Assembly: GCA_024639965.1 (NCBI GenBank)
Contig: JAHEGC010000006.1
Location: 6,796-70,795 of the forward strand
Direction of reading: 5' to 3'
From: Micrococcales bacterium
GTDB taxonomy: Bacteria; Actinomycetota; Actinomycetes; Actinomycetales; Microbacteriaceae
Length of the DNA: 64,000 nucleotides
Part shown: one piece after another, positions 38,387 to 49,497 of the stretch
Layout: the number at the start of each line of letters is the position of its first letter
How positions within the stretch are numbered: the first letter of the stretch is position 1
Program-made: the position numbers and the translations under genes
The notes under the pieces: generated by a model
What the model was told of the DNA's origin: nothing
Databases searched by the model: none
Seen by the model: only the letters and a program-made list of their open reading frames with translations

Positions 38387-38758
38387 CTATTTGGGCGTGG
38401 AGTGGACCGTGACGGGGATGACGGGGCAGTCATGCCAGAGTCGTTCGAGACCGTAGAAGAGGCGTTCTTCTTCGTGGAAGATGTGCGCTACGACGTCGCC
38501 GTAGTCGAGGAGGATCCACCGACCAAGGTCGCGTCCTTCACGTCGTAGTGCCTTGCGCCCTGCTGCGAGAAGCGTGTCTTCGATTTCGTCGGCGATCGCC
38601 TGAACGTTTCGCTCGTTGAGGCCCGTGACAATGACGAAGGCGTCAACTATTCCGAGAGGTCCGCTGACGTCGAGTGCGACGATGTCGGATCCTTGCTTCT
38701 CGTCTGCCGCGCTGGCGATAAGGGCGACGAGGTCGATGGATTCTTGAGTGGCGGGCAC
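38387..38758 (-). CDS. rsfS: Ribosome silencing factor RsfS
   Basis: IVALDVSGPLGIVDAFVIVTGLNERNVQAIADEIE...DYGDVVAHIF. Confidence 0.93.
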   Translation of the reverse strand: MPATQESIDLVALIASAADEKQGSDIVALDVSGPLGIVDAFVIVTGLNERNVQAIADEIEDTLLAAGRKALRREGRDLGRWILLDYGDVVAHIFHEEERLFYGLERLWHDCPVIPVTVHSTPK

Positions 38759-38766
38759 GAAATTCC

Positions 38767-39360
38767 TTAGATGAGTTTGGTGACGATGGCAACGACGACG
38801 AGTGCGACGACGAGGAGTCCGAGAAATGCGGCGAATCCGGCGGAAATTCCTTGGCCGACGGAGGGAATTCGGCGCTTTTCGTCGATTGGCGCCGCGCGAC
38901 CGATGATGGAGAGGGCTTCGGTTGCACGACGGGGAATGCCGGGCTGGTGCGATTCCGCACTCGCATCGATCGGCCCTCGGGGAATGCGTTCCACGGGAAA
39001 ATCGACGATCTGGATGGGTCCGGTGAGGAGAATTTCTCCGGTCCCGTCAATCGGCCCGGTGATTTCGCCGGTCGGGAATGTTTCCACGTGGAGGGTCGTG
39101 ACCGCAATTCCGCTCGTGCCGACGGTCGGTGCGCCCAGCGCGTTCGGCGTCCAGTCGGTTGACGTCGTGGGCATTTCGGTTTCTACAATCGCCCCGGTTC
39201 GGCGGAGCGAGCGGCGGGACGGCAATTCCCCCGTCGGCGACATCGACTGTTCGGGGGCGGGCATCGAAAAGGTCGAGGGTGCCGTTTGAGCGCGTTCCGC
39301 CGCTTCGCGCGCTTCCCGTTGTGCGCGGCGACTCGGCAGGGAGTTTGTCAGGTCGCTCAT
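38767..39360 (-). CDS. Conserved-context protein, disordered N-terminus with C-terminal TM helix
   Basis: 197 aa between nadD and rsf[10 protein letters not shown] / LPSRRSLRR repeats; hydrophobic C-terminus. Confidence 0.7.
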   Translation of the reverse strand: MSDLTNSLPSRRAQREAREAAERAQTAPSTFSMPAPEQSMSPTGELPSRRSLRRTGAIVETEMPTTSTDWTPNALGAPTVGTSGIAVTTLHVETFPTGEITGPIDGTGEILLTGPIQIVDFPVERIPRGPIDASAESHQPGIPRRATEALSIIGRAAPIDEKRRIPSVGQGISAGFAAFLGLLVVALVVVAIVTKLI

Positions 39361-39956
39361 GTGGACTCACGATACAACGAGTGCTTGGCGATGTACTGAA
39401 CGACGCCGTCAGGCACGAGATACCACACGGGTGAACCCGAGTTGACCCGGGCGCGACAGTCGGTGGACGAAATCGCCAGCGCAGGGATTTCGAGGTGGCT
39501 GACGTGCTCCGCGGGTAGGCCCGTGAGCGAGAGCGTGTGGCCCGGACGGGTGACCGCGACGAAGTGGGCGAATTCCCAGGCCTGGTCGATGTCTTTCCAC
39601 TCCAGAATTTGAGCAATCGCGTCGGCACCCGAAATGAAGTACAGGTCGGCGTCGGGATAATGGCGACGAAGATCGCGAAGTGTGTCGACGGTGTAGGTCG
39701 GTCCGACGCGGTCGATGTCCACCCGCGACACAGTGAAGCGCGGGTTCGATGCCGTCGCGATGACGGTCATGAGGTAGCGGTGCTCCCCCTCCGTGACGAC
39801 GCGTTTGAGGTACGGCTCGCCGGTGGGAACGAAGATGACCTCGTCGAGCGCGAAGTGCGTCGCAACCTCGCTCGCAGCGACGAGGTGGCCGTGGTGAATC
39901 GGGTCGAACGTTCCACCCATCACGCCAATGCGGCGTCGGGCGGTCGCTCCCGTCAC
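39357..39956 (-). CDS. nadD: Nicotinate-nucleotide adenylyltransferase
   Basis: [25 protein letters not shown]. Confidence 0.94.
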   Translation of the reverse strand: MTGATARRRIGVMGGTFDPIHHGHLVAASEVATHFALDEVIFVPTGEPYLKRVVTEGEHRYLMTVIATASNPRFTVSRVDIDRVGPTYTVDTLRDLRRHYPDADLYFISGADAIAQILEWKDIDQAWEFAHFVAVTRPGHTLSLTGLPAEHVSHLEIPALAISSTDCRARVNSGSPVWYLVPDGVVQYIAKHSLYREST

Positions 39957-39964
39957 CGAGAGCC

Positions 39965-40135
39965 CTAGTGCGCGTTCTTCCCGCTGCTGCGGTGCGGGTT
40001 ACGGTGAGCGACGTCGCGGTTTGCGAGAACGACAACGGCGAGGGCGATGAACCCGGTGGCGAAAATCCCCGCCCACACGATCGGCGGGAAGACGAGGGGC
40101 GCGAGCTCCTCGGCGGCGCGAATGACGGTGTTCAC
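39965..40135 (-). CDS. Small single-TM protein (56 aa)
   Basis: Reverse-strand reading [56 protein letters not shown]; not in the supplied ORF list. Confidence 0.6.
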   Translation of the reverse strand: MNTVIRAAEELAPLVFPPIVWAGIFATGFIALAVVVLANRDVAHRNPHRSSGKNAH

Positions 40136-40171
40136 AGTGTGCTCCCAACTACAGGCTTGATGCCTCTAAGA

Positions 40172-41422
40172 CTACCTGCGCCACTGCCCATTTCCGCGCA
40201 CAATCCACTTCGTGCTCGTCAATTCGGGGAGCCCCATCGGGCCGCGCGCATGCAGCTTTTGGGTCGAAATGCCCACCTCAGCGCCGAAACCGAATTCTCC
40301 ACCGTCCGTGAAGCGGCTGGAGGCATTGACCATGACGACCGCGGAATCGACGTCGGCGAGAAACCGTTCGGCGTTGGCCATGTCGTTGGTGATGATCGAA
40401 TCGGTGTGATGGGTGGAGTATCGGCGGATGTGCTCGATAGCGTCGTCGAGCGAATCGACAATCTTCACGGCGAGATCCATCGACAAGTATTCGTGACCCC
40501 AATCGGCCTCGGTCGCGCTCACGGATTTCGGAAATATCGCGTGAGTTCGGTCGTCGGCGTGAATCGTGACGCCGGATTCGTCGAGCCGAGCAAGGATTTC
40601 GGGGAGAAGCCGCTCCGCCGCGTCGCGGTGCACGAGAAGGGCTTCGAGCGCGTTGCACACACCGACGCGTTGAGTCTTCGCGTTGTGAACGATGTCGTTC
40701 GCCATGTCGAGGTCGGCCGATTCATCGAGAAAGATGTGTACAACCCCGGCGCCCGTTTCGATGACGGGAACACTCGAATCGGAGACGACAGCCGAGATGA
40801 GCGCCGCGCTCCCCCTAGGCACCAGCACGTCAACGTATCCGCGCGCGTTCATGAGTCGCTGGGCTCCGTCACGACCGAATTCATCGATTGACTGCACCGC
40901 GGCGCGCGGAAGTCCGCTGGCTTCGAGAGCGTCTCCGATCACGTCGACCAGCACCGCGTTCGACGACTCCGCTGCGCTCCCGCCACGAAGCACAGCGACG
41001 TTGCCGCTCTTGATGAGGATCGCGGCGAGGTCGACGGTCACATTGGGTCGTGCTTCATAAATCGCACCGACGACCCCGAACGGAACACGAACCTGGCTCA
41101 GTTGGAGACCGTTGGGGAGCGTACTCCCTCGCAAAACTTCGCCAATCGGGTCGGGCAGCGCGATAATGTCACGCACCGCATCCGCCAGCGAGGTGACGCG
41201 AGCTGGCGAAAGACGGAGTCGGTCGAGGAGCCCGTCGTCTAGACCGTTCGACTTGCCCCGAGCGAGGTCGTCCGCGTTCGCTGCAACAATTCGATCGGAA
41301 TTCGCGATGAGTGCGGCGGCCACCGCGTTAAGAGCAGCGTTTTTGACCGTGGTCGAGGTGCGCGCGAGTTCGACCGATGCGGTGCGAGCATTCTCGAGAA
41401 TGGCGAGGAAGCGGTCGGTCAT
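40172..41422 (-). CDS. proA: Glutamate-5-semialdehyde dehydrogenase
   Basis: ProA motifs: VPFGVVGAIYEARPNVTVDLAAILIKSGNVAVLRGG. Confidence 0.95.
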   Translation of the reverse strand: MTDRFLAILENARTASVELARTSTTVKNAALNAVAAALIANSDRIVAANADDLARGKSNGLDDGLLDRLRLSPARVTSLADAVRDIIALPDPIGEVLRGSTLPNGLQLSQVRVPFGVVGAIYEARPNVTVDLAAILIKSGNVAVLRGGSAAESSNAVLVDVIGDALEASGLPRAAVQSIDEFGRDGAQRLMNARGYVDVLVPRGSAALISAVVSDSSVPVIETGAGVVHIFLDESADLDMANDIVHNAKTQRVGVCNALEALLVHRDAAERLLPEILARLDESGVTIHADDRTHAIFPKSVSATEADWGHEYLSMDLAVKIVDSLDDAIEHIRRYSTHHTDSIITNDMANAERFLADVDSAVVMVNASSRFTDGGEFGFGAEVGISTQKLHARGPMGLPELTSTKWIVRGNGQWRR

Positions 41423-41431
41423 GGTGCCAGT

Positions 41432-42214
41432 TTAGGTGCGCCCCGCGGCCTCAAACCAGGTTCCGACGGGCTCGCCAGCGAGTGCCGGGCCAACATTCGC
41501 CGCCGAGGTGAGGATGACGGGAACACCCGCGTGCGTCGCGTGAATGGCGGCGCCCACCTTGGTCTCTGCACCTCCGGTGCCGACGCCCGGAACGACATCG
41601 CCGATCTGAACGCCCGCGAGGTCGTCCCCGTAGGTGACAAATTCAATGGGCTCCGCATCGGGTTCTCCCGGCGGGCGCGAATACAGCGCGTCAACATCGC
41701 TGAGCAACACCAGCAAATCGGCGTCGACGAGTTCTGCAACCAGTGCCGCCAAGCGGTCGTTATCCCCGAATCGAATTTCGCTCGTGGCCACGGTGTCGTT
41801 CTCGTTGACGATCGGTAGGAAGCGGAGGCTGAGCAGCTTCTCCATCGCCGCGCGCGCGTTCGCTCGAGTGTTCTGCTGTTCAAGGTCGCCCGCGGTGAGC
41901 AGCACCTGAGCGGCGACAATTCCGAACGCATCGAGTGCGTCTTGGTATCGGACCATGAGCATCGTCTGACCGACGGCCGCCGCCGCCTGCTCGGTAACGA
42001 GGTCGTGGGTGGGGCGGGCCTCGAGCCCGAAGTGTGGCAGGGCGGTGGCAATCGCGCCCGACGACACGAGAATCGCTTCGACACCGCGGCCGTGTGCGGC
42101 GGCAAGGGCGTTGACAATCGTCGTCAACTGGCCGACGTTGTCACCGCTGATCGACGACGATCCGACTTTCACGACTATTCGCTTCGCCGCGGCGACTTCA
42201 CTCCGACTTGCCAC
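41432..42214 (-). CDS. proB: Glutamate 5-kinase
   Basis: [15 protein letters not shown]...[12 protein letters not shown]. Confidence 0.93.
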   Translation of the reverse strand: MASRSEVAAAKRIVVKVGSSSISGDNVGQLTTIVNALAAAHGRGVEAILVSSGAIATALPHFGLEARPTHDLVTEQAAAAVGQTMLMVRYQDALDAFGIVAAQVLLTAGDLEQQNTRANARAAMEKLLSLRFLPIVNENDTVATSEIRFGDNDRLAALVAELVDADLLVLLSDVDALYSRPPGEPDAEPIEFVTYGDDLAGVQIGDVVPGVGTGGAETKVGAAIHATHAGVPVILTSAANVGPALAGEPVGTWFEAAGRT

Positions 42215-43718
42215 TGCTCTCCTCGTCACTCCAGAGCCCTGCCGCCCGTTCACGCTCAAGCTCGTCGCGTGCCGCGGTCTTAGCGTCCATTCTTTCCTTG
42301 TACGACTGGCGTTTTTGCACACGGGTCGCACGGTTGTTGAGGTCGAGGCGCGAATCGGTTCCGCGCGGGCTCGTCATGAGCTCGGCAACGCTGGTGAGAG
42401 TCGGCTCCCAATCGAAGGCGAATCGGTCGCCCTCCCCGATGTACACCGTCGCGCCGGGCACCGCACCGGCCTTGTAGAGGTGGTCGTCGAGGTCAATCTT
42501 CGCAAGTCGATCGCTGAGGTACCCGACCGCTTCGTCGTTGTTGAAGTCGGTTTGCTGAACCCATCGCTCGGGTTTCGCGCCGCGAACGCGGTAGGTGATG
42601 TCGTCACCGCGATGTTCGACGAGAACCGTGATCTCGTTCTCCCTGACCGGGCGCGGGCGGATGACAATTCGCTCACGCTCGACGGCCGCGTCGCGCTCGG
42701 CGCGTTCGGCACCGACGATCTGGCCGATTCGGAGGGTGAACTCGCGAAGTCCCTGGTGCGTGGCGGTCGACACCGCGAACACCTCGAGTCCCTTCGCTTC
42801 GAATTCGGCGCGCACGAACTCGGCGAGTTCGGCCGCTTCGGGAACGTCGACCTTGTTGAGAACGGCCACCTGCGGGCGCTCGATCAGCGGCGTCGCGCCC
42901 TCGGGAACGGGGTAGGCAGCGAGCTCGGCGAGAATGACCTCATAGTCCGATATCGGGTCACGGCCCGGGTCGAGCGTCGCGCAGTCGATGACGTGCACGA
43001 GGACACGACAGCGCTCGACGTGACGGAGGAAGTCGAGGCCGAGGCCCTTCCCCTCGGATGCCCCTTCGATGAGACCGGGCACATCGGCGATTGTGTATCG
43101 ATACTGTTCGACATCGACGACGCCGAGGTTGGGGTGAAGCGTGGTGAAGGGGTAATCGGCGATCTTCGGCTTCGCGGCGGACACCGCAGCGACGAGCGAC
43201 GACTTCCCCGCGGAGGGGTAGCCCACAAGGGCGACATCGGCGACGGTTTTGAGCTCAAGGACGATGTCGCCCTCGAATCCCATGGTTCCGAGAAGGGCGA
43301 ATCCGGGCGCCTTGCGCTTGAGCGAGGCGAGTGCCGCATTGCCGAGTCCGCCCTGACCTCCAGGCGCGACGACGAATTCCATCCCCGGTTGATCGAGGTC
43401 GACAATCTGTACGCCCTCGACATCTTTGACGACAGTGCCGACGGGAACGGGGAGCACGAGCGCTTCGCCCTTGTGCCCGCTGCGATGGTCGCCCATTCCG
43501 AACCCACCGTTCTCACTGGAACGGTGCGGTCGGTAGTGGAAGTCGAGGAGGGTGGTGACCTGAGGGTCGGAAACGAGGACGATGTCGCCGCCGTTGCCGC
43601 CGTTGCCGCCGTCGGGGCCGGCGAGGGGTTTGAACTTTTCGCGACGGACCGAGACGCAACCGTTACCGCCGTGCCCGGCACGAAGGTGCACGGTTACTTC
43701 ATCGACGAACGAGACCAT
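42198..43718 (-). CDS. obgE: GTPase ObgE/CgtA
   Basis: [26 protein letters not shown]...[34 protein letters not shown]. Confidence 0.96.
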   Translation of the reverse strand: MVSFVDEVTVHLRAGHGGNGCVSVRREKFKPLAGPDGGNGGNGGDIVLVSDPQVTTLLDFHYRPHRSSENGGFGMGDHRSGHKGEALVLPVPVGTVVKDVEGVQIVDLDQPGMEFVVAPGGQGGLGNAALASLKRKAPGFALLGTMGFEGDIVLELKTVADVALVGYPSAGKSSLVAAVSAAKPKIADYPFTTLHPNLGVVDVEQYRYTIADVPGLIEGASEGKGLGLDFLRHVERCRVLVHVIDCATLDPGRDPISDYEVILAELAAYPVPEGATPLIERPQVAVLNKVDVPEAAELAEFVRAEFEAKGLEVFAVSTATHQGLREFTLRIGQIVGAERAERDAAVERERIVIRPRPVRENEITVLVEHRGDDITYRVRGAKPERWVQQTDFNNDEAVGYLSDRLAKIDLDDHLYKAGAVPGATVYIGEGDRFAFDWEPTLTSVAELMTSPRGTDSRLDLNNRATRVQKRQSYKERMDAKTAARDELERERAAGLWSDEESSGKSE

Positions 43719-43749
43719 GTGTCACCTCCCGGGGCTGAAAATGCGACAA

Positions 43750-43767
43750 GGCGGGCCGAAGCCCGCC
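43750..43767. terminator. Hairpin between rpmA and obgE
   Basis: GGCGGGC-CGAA-GCCCGCC. Confidence 0.55.
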
Positions 43768-43784
43768 CCGCCGACGTTGAAAAC

Positions 43785-44039
43785 TTAGGCGTTCTCGACG
43801 ATGTTGACGACCTTGCGGCCGCCCTTCGCGCCGAACTGAACGGCTCCCGCGATGAGAGCGAAGAGCGTGTCGTCACCACCACGACCGACGCCGGCGCCGG
43901 GGTGGAAGTGGGTGCCGCGCTGGCGGACGATGATTTCGCCGGCCTTGACGACCTGGCCGCCGAAGCGCTTGACGCCGAGGTACTGGGGGTTTGAGTCGCG
44001 TCCGTTACGAGTGGACGACGCTCCCTTTTTGTGTGCCAT
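43785..44039 (-). CDS. rpmA: 50S ribosomal protein L27
   Basis: [28 protein letters not shown]. Confidence 0.97.
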   Translation of the reverse strand: MAHKKGASSTRNGRDSNPQYLGVKRFGGQVVKAGEIIVRQRGTHFHPGAGVGRGGDDTLFALIAGAVQFGAKGGRKVVNIVENA

Positions 44040-44059
44040 TGTCGGTGTTCTCCCTGGAC

Positions 44060-44368
44060 TTACTTGATGCTGGTGACCTTGACGCGGGTGAGGTCAGCGC
44101 GGAAACCCTGACGCTTGTGGTACCCGGTCTTGTTCTTGAACTTGTGAATGATGATCTTCGGTCCGCGGAGGTCCTCGAGGATTTCAGCGGTGACCGTCAC
44201 CTTGGAGAGCACTGCGGCGTTCGACTCGACCTTGTCTCCGTCGACGAGGAGAACGGGAGCGAGCGAGATGGTGCCCTTGTCATCGGCCTGGATGCGGTCG
44301 ACCGTGAGAATGGTGCCAACTTCGACCTTCTCCTGTCGCCCTCCGGCGCGCACGATTGCGTAAACCAC
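44060..44368 (-). CDS. rplU: 50S ribosomal protein L21
   Basis: [17 protein letters not shown]...[16 protein letters not shown]. Confidence 0.96.
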   Translation of the reverse strand: MVYAIVRAGGRQEKVEVGTILTVDRIQADDKGTISLAPVLLVDGDKVESNAAVLSKVTVTAEILEDLRGPKIIIHKFKNKTGYHKRQGFRADLTRVKVTSIK

Positions 44369-44479
44369 GGTGATGTCCTTTCGAAAAACCTTGTGCGTGC
44401 CGCGAAACGAGGCATGACGCACCAAACGTCAAGAATAGCCGAGAAACTCGGTGGAGGCAAATCCAGCGCCCCCGATGAG

Positions 44480-46531
44480 TTACTTCTCTCCGGTCGCCTT
44501 TTTCGTTGCGCGGCGGGGCTTGCGAGCAACACGCTCCCCTGCCGGAGGCGCCTCGGGAAGCGCGTCGAGGAGTGAGTCGAGATCGGCGATGGGTTTCGCC
44601 GCCACGGGTGCGGGAGTGTCATCGGCCTGTACGGTCGCCGTCGCGATCGCGGCCAGGGCGTTGCGCGCGCTGTCGGTGATCTCGTGGGTTCCGCTGTGCG
44701 AGGTGGCTGCCTGTTTCGCCGCGGCTTGCTTCCCGCCACGACCGCGACGGGACGAACCCTGCTCGGGTGCGTTTTCGGCGCGCGCCTTGGCGACGGGCTC
44801 GTGGTGAACGATGAGACCTCGACCGGCACAGTACTCACACGCCTCGCCGAACGTCTCGAGAAGCCCGAGACCGAGCTTCTTTCGGGTCATCTGGACGAGT
44901 CCGAGGCTGGTGATCTCAGCAACCTGATGCTTTGTTCGGTCACGCGAGAGGCACTCGATGAGTCGTCGCTGGACGAGATCGCGGTTGTTCTCGAGCACCA
45001 TGTCGATGAAGTCGATGACAACGATTCCGCCGATGTCCCGCAAGCGCAACTGACGAACGATCTCTTCGGCGGCCTCGAGGTTGTTCTTGGTGACGGTCTC
45101 CTCGAGGTTGCCACCGGAGCCGACAAACTTCCCGGTGTTGACGTCGATGACGGTCATCGCCTCGGTGCGGTCGATGACGAGCGAACCACCGGAAGGCAGC
45201 CAGACCTTGCGGTCGAGCGCCTTGATGATCTGCTCATTGATTCGATACGTGTCGAACGGGTCAGTTCCGTCGTTGTGGACGATGACGCGCTCGATGAGGT
45301 CGGGGGCAACCTGCTGGAGGTAGTCCTCGATGACGACGCGTGCTTCGTCTCCGTGAATGACGATGTTCTGGAAGTCTTCGTTGAACACGTCACGAATGAT
45401 CTTGACGAGCAGGTCGGGTTCCGAGTGTAGGAGCTGCGGGGCGTTCCCCGACGACACCTTCTTCTGGATCGCATCCCACTGAGCGGTGAGGCGTTCGACG
45501 TCGAGCGTGAGCTGTTCCTCGGTCGCGCCTTCCGCGGCGGTGCGCACGATGACGCCCGCGCTTTCGGGGAGCACCGACGACAGAATCTTCTTGAGGCGTG
45601 CACGCTCCGATTCGGGGAGTTTGCGCGAGATGCCGTTGATCGAGCCGCTCGGCACGTACACGACGTAACGACCGGGGAGCGAAACCTGGCTCGTCAGGCG
45701 CGCACCCTTATGTCCCACCGGGTCTTTGGTGACCTGAACGAGAACCTGGTCGCCCGATTTGAGTGCCGATTCGATTCGGCGCGGCTGGTTGGCGGCACCG
45801 TCATCACCCGCCGCGGCATCCCAGTCGACTTCGCCGGAATAGAGAACAGCGTTGCGCCCGCGTCCGATGTCGACGAACGCCGCCTCCATCGAGGGGAGAA
45901 CGTTTTGGACCTTACCGATGTAGACGTTGCCGATGATGCTCGACTCAGACGAACGTGCGACATAGTGCTCGACGAGAACGTTGTCCTCGAGCACACCAAT
46001 CTGGATGCGGCCGTCCTTGGTGCGAACGATCATCTTGCGGTCGACGCTCTCGCGTCGGGCGAGGAATTCGGTTTCCGTGACGACGGGACGGCGACGGCCG
46101 ATCTCGCGCGAGTCACGACGACGCTGGCGCTTCGCTTCGATTCGGGTCGACCCCTTGATGCGCTGCGGTTCGGTGATTTGTTCGGGCTCGATGAACACCC
46201 GTTCAACGCGCTCGGAGCGTTCCGCGCGATTCCCGCGCGAACGACGACGAACCTGGCGGTCGTCCTCCTCCATGCGGCCCATGGGGCGCGGCGGAACGAG
46301 AGCGGGGTCGGGTGCACGGAAAACCAGGGCCATGGGCGACTCGAGCACGATCGGCTCAAACGCGGGGTTGGCCGGTTCGTCGGGCGCGTCCACCGGTTCG
46401 GCAACGGTCTCGTCTGCGGGAGCCTCGGCGACCGCAACGGGGGCGGTCACGCGCCTAGCGGGAGCATCGAACGGGCTGGCAACGTATCCGTTGACGTCAA
46501 ATTCTTCGTTATCCACCATTTTCTGGTGCAC
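44480..46531 (-). CDS. rne: Ribonuclease E/G family
   Basis: S1 domain GNVYIGKVQNVLPSMEAAFVDIGRGRNAVLY; VIDFIDM catalytic region. Confidence 0.93.
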   Translation of the reverse strand: MHQKMVDNEEFDVNGYVASPFDAPARRVTAPVAVAEAPADETVAEPVDAPDEPANPAFEPIVLESPMALVFRAPDPALVPPRPMGRMEEDDRQVRRRSRGNRAERSERVERVFIEPEQITEPQRIKGSTRIEAKRQRRRDSREIGRRRPVVTETEFLARRESVDRKMIVRTKDGRIQIGVLEDNVLVEHYVARSSESSIIGNVYIGKVQNVLPSMEAAFVDIGRGRNAVLYSGEVDWDAAAGDDGAANQPRRIESALKSGDQVLVQVTKDPVGHKGARLTSQVSLPGRYVVYVPSGSINGISRKLPESERARLKKILSSVLPESAGVIVRTAAEGATEEQLTLDVERLTAQWDAIQKKVSSGNAPQLLHSEPDLLVKIIRDVFNEDFQNIVIHGDEARVVIEDYLQQVAPDLIERVIVHNDGTDPFDTYRINEQIIKALDRKVWLPSGGSLVIDRTEAMTVIDVNTGKFVGSGGNLEETVTKNNLEAAEEIVRQLRLRDIGGIVVIDFIDMVLENNRDLVQRRLIECLSRDRTKHQVAEITSLGLVQMTRKKLGLGLLETFGEACEYCAGRGLIVHHEPVAKARAENAPEQGSSRRGRGGKQAAAKQAATSHSGTHEITDSARNALAAIATATVQADDTPAPVAAKPIADLDSLLDALPEAPPAGERVARKPRRATKKATGEK

Positions 46532-46537
46532 CTCTCG

Positions 46538-46611
46538 TCGATTTCTGGAGAAATCGAATTAGGTGAGGCAAAAGCCTCAAAAATTGTGGGATTGCATCGA
46601 GTGACGCAATC
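46538..46611 (-). promoter_or_regulatory. Three consecutive hairpins in the rne 5' leader
   Basis: TCGATTTC-TGGA-GAAATCGA; TGAGGC-AAAA-GCCTCA; GATTGC-N10-GCAATC. Confidence 0.55.
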
Positions 46612-46800
46612 TGCGTGCTGTCACCACGCGCGGAGCTGACTATCCGCATGAATCAAAGCTGATTCGGTGCCCGGTAAGTCCGGAAAATCGGTGCGCTGTT
46701 ATGCGCGTTCCCCATCATACCCGACTGTGGCACTCGCACAGGACGCGGAGACATCGAACCCGGTGTTCGACTCCTGGAATCTTCGGGCGATAATGAAGGG

Positions 46801-47406
46801 GTGAACCTTTCCCCTCGCGGCCGCGTCGTGTTCGGTGTCTTCCTGCTCGTCTTCGGACTCATCTCGGTTTGGGGCTCAATCACGCTCGCGACCGAGGGGT
46901 TCTGGTTGCTCAAGGACGGACAAGAACCGTCGTGCAACATCAACCCGTTCTTCTCCTGCGGCAACGTCATGCAGTCGGACGAGGCACACGCATTCTTCAC
47001 GGTCCCCAACTACTTCTGGGGCATTTCCGGCTGGTCCGTCGTCGCCGCGACGGGTGCTGCGCTGCTCTCGGGAGCTTCGTTCCAGCGCTGGTGGTGGCGA
47101 ATCTTCGCCCTCGGAATGGTCGCGGCCTGGGGCTTCCTCATGTGGCTCTTCGTCCAGGCGGTCTACGAGATCGGCTTCCTCTGCCTCTACTGCATGCTCA
47201 CGTGGGCAACTCAGACAATCATGATGTGGATCGTGCTTCCGTGGCTCTTCCGCGAAAAGCTGCTCTTCGACAGCGCGAAGCTCGCTCGATTCGGTGAGCG
47301 CGTTCTCCCCTACGCGTGGTTCATGCCCGTGCTCAATCTGGGCGGCATCGCGATCGCGATCATCGAGCACTTCCCGATGCTGTTGCCGACGCTACTGAAC
47401 GGCTAG
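46801..47406 (+). CDS. Vitamin K epoxide reductase family protein
   Basis: [14 protein letters not shown] and CLYC cysteine pairs; multi-TM. Confidence 0.9.
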   Translation: MNLSPRGRVVFGVFLLVFGLISVWGSITLATEGFWLLKDGQEPSCNINPFFSCGNVMQSDEAHAFFTVPNYFWGISGWSVVAATGAALLSGASFQRWWWRIFALGMVAAWGFLMWLFVQAVYEIGFLCLYCMLTWATQTIMMWIVLPWLFREKLLFDSAKLARFGERVLPYAWFMPVLNLGGIAIAIIEHFPMLLPTLLNG

Positions 47407-47819
47407 AACCAGAGCGCAAGCTCGCGCGCGGCCGACTCGGGCGAGTCGCTTCCGTGGACGAGGTTCTTTTGAACCTTGAGACCCCAGTCGCGGGCGAGAT
47501 CGCCGCGAATGGAACCGGGGGCTGCGGTCGTGGGGTCGGTCGTGCCCGCGAGCGAACGAAATCCCTCGATCACGCGGTGGCCACGCACCCGCGCGGCGAC
47601 GACCGGACCGCTCGACATGAACTCGACGAGCGGCTCAAAGAACGGCTTCCCCTCGTGCTCCTCGTAGTGCTTCGTGAGGAGTGCGCGGTCGGGTGTGAGC
47701 ATGCGGAGGTCGACGATCTCGTATCCCTTCGCTTCAATTCGGCGCAGAATCTCGCCGACGAGGTTGCGTTCCGTCCCGTCCGGTTTGATGAGGACGAGAG
47801 TGTCTTGGATGTCGGTCAC
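47403..47819 (-). CDS. ndk: Nucleoside diphosphate kinase
   Basis: [19 protein letters not shown]...[15 protein letters not shown]. Confidence 0.95.
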   Translation of the reverse strand: MTDIQDTLVLIKPDGTERNLVGEILRRIEAKGYEIVDLRMLTPDRALLTKHYEEHEGKPFFEPLVEFMSSGPVVAARVRGHRVIEGFRSLAGTTDPTTAAPGSIRGDLARDWGLKVQKNLVHGSDSPESAARELALWF

Positions 47820-48160
47820 GAGTTTCCCTTTCGACGGTCGAGCGAACGCCCCTTGACGAGGCAATAGGTCCAGAAGATGATGCACACTGCCCAGGCGGCG
47901 GCCCACAACGGTTCGGTGATGACGGGGAGCAGAAGCACGGCCTGCGAGACGAAGACGATGGGGTTGACCCCGCGGCGGAGTGTCGCCATCGCGAGATAGA
48001 GGAAGAGGATGAGGAGAACCGCGGTGACGACGACCTCGAGGACGTGATCCTTGTGCATGCCCGCTATGGCGATGGCACCGAACAACACGGCAGCCATTTC
48101 CACCCCGTAGGCGACGGCGAGGAGGGATTCGGTCGCCGTGCGCTGGCGTCGTTCGCTCAT
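47816..48160 (-). CDS. DUF4233-like membrane protein
   Basis: 114 aa multi-TM ORF between folC and ndk, conserved actinobacterial context. Confidence 0.7.
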   Translation of the reverse strand: MSERRQRTATESLLAVAYGVEMAAVLFGAIAIAGMHKDHVLEVVVTAVLLILFLYLAMATLRRGVNPIVFVSQAVLLLPVITEPLWAAAWAVCIIFWTYCLVKGRSLDRRKGNS

Positions 48161-49497
48161 GTCCAGTTCTCCGTCTTACTCAGGGCGATGGCCTCACCGA
48201 CGAGCGTGATGGAGCCGGTAACCATAATCGCATCTCCGGGCTCGACCAACGTTCGTGCAGTCTCCAGCGCGTAGGCCAGACCCGGTTCGCCCTGCACGCG
48301 ATCCGCGCCAACAATCGAGGCAGCGAGTTCGACGAGTTCATCGGTCGGAACGGCACGATCGGAGGTCGATTCGGTGCAAATGAAACCGGCCACCACAGGG
48401 TCGAGCGCCTCGATGATTCCACGCGCGTCTTTGTCGGCGAGCACCCCGAGCACAACCCAAACGCGGGCGAAGGGTAGGTCGTCGAGAATGGCGGCCGCCA
48501 GCGCGGTGGCACCGTGCGGATTGTGCGCGGCGTCAACGATGATCGGCGGGTTGGACGAAAGATACTGCAGCCGACCGGGGCTGGTGACCGCGCTGAGGGC
48601 GACGCTGAGAATCTCGTCGGGAATGGGGCGAGTTCCGTTTCCGAGGAACGACTCCACCGCGGCGATCGCCAGCGCGGCATTGTGCGCTTGGTGGCGTCCG
48701 TGCAGGGTGACGGGAACGTCGCGGTAGATGGTCGCCCGTCCACGCACCTCGATGACTTGACCACCGACGGCGGATGTGGCGGCGAGCAACTCGAACTGGT
48801 CGCCCTCGGCGACGAACACGCTCTCCTCGACGGCCGCAGCGGAAACCAGCTCGGCGAGCGCTTCCGGCGACTGCGACGAGGTCACGACAATGCTGCCCGG
48901 TTTGATGATTCCCGCCTTTGTTCGCGCGATCTCGGCGAGGGTACCCCCAAGGAATTCGGTGTGATCAATTCCAATCGGGGTGAACACCGCGACGTCGGCG
49001 TCGGCGACGTTCGTCGAATCCCACTCCCCGCCCATCCCGACCTCGAGAACGGCAACGTCGACGGGCGCGTCGGCGAACGCGGAGAGAGTCAGCACGGTGA
49101 GCGTCTCGAAATAGGTGAGGCGCGCCTCACCTTGTTCGATCAGGTCAGCGTCGACGAGTGCGATGTAGGGCTCAATGTCACGCCAATTGTTGACGAACAC
49201 CTCGTCGGTGATCGGCTTGCCGTCGATGACGATTCGTTCGTTGACCCACTGCAAGTGCGGGCTCGTCATCAGGCCCGTGCGAAGACCGTGAGCGCGCAGC
49301 ATCGCCTCGATCATGCGTGCCGTGGATGTCTTGCCGTTCGTTCCGGTGACGTGCACGATTCCGTACATCTGCTGAGGGTTGCCTAGATACTCGACCGCTT
49401 TACGCGTCGCGTGGAGCCGAGGTTGCGGTGAACGCTCGCCGATTCGTCCGACGAGTGATTCGAAGATCTCCTGGACCTCGGCGCGAAAATCGGTCAC
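48157..49497 (-). CDS. folC: Folylpolyglutamate/dihydrofolate synthase
   Basis: [20 protein letters not shown]...DAAHNPHGA. Confidence 0.93.
   Translation of the reverse strand: MTDFRAEVQEIFESLVGRIGERSPQPRLHATRKAVEYLGNPQQMYGIVHVTGTNGKTSTARMIEAMLRAHGLRTGLMTSPHLQWVNERIVIDGKPITDEVFVNNWRDIEPYIALVDADLIEQGEARLTYFETLTVLTLSAFADAPVDVAVLEVGMGGEWDSTNVADADVAVFTPIGIDHTEFLGGTLAEIARTKAGIIKPGSIVVTSSQSPEALAELVSAAAVEESVFVAEGDQFELLAATSAVGGQVIEVRGRATIYRDVPVTLHGRHQAHNAALAIAAVESFLGNGTRPIPDEILSVALSAVTSPGRLQYLSSNPPIIVDAAHNPHGATALAAAILDDLPFARVWVVLGVLADKDARGIIEALDPVVAGFICTESTSDRAVPTDELVELAASIVGADRVQGEPGLAYALETARTLVEPGDAIMVTGSITLVGEAIALSKTENWT

Noticed and set aside
43560-43720. GCC-rich tandem repeat on the plus strand (gccgccgttgccgccg)
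   Set aside because: Explained by the glycine-rich Obg N-terminal domain ([13 protein letters not shown]) coding sequence.
42009-43994. 661-aa plus-strand ORF opposite obgE/rpmA
   Set aside because: Antisense to well-supported genes; long shadow frame caused by high GC.
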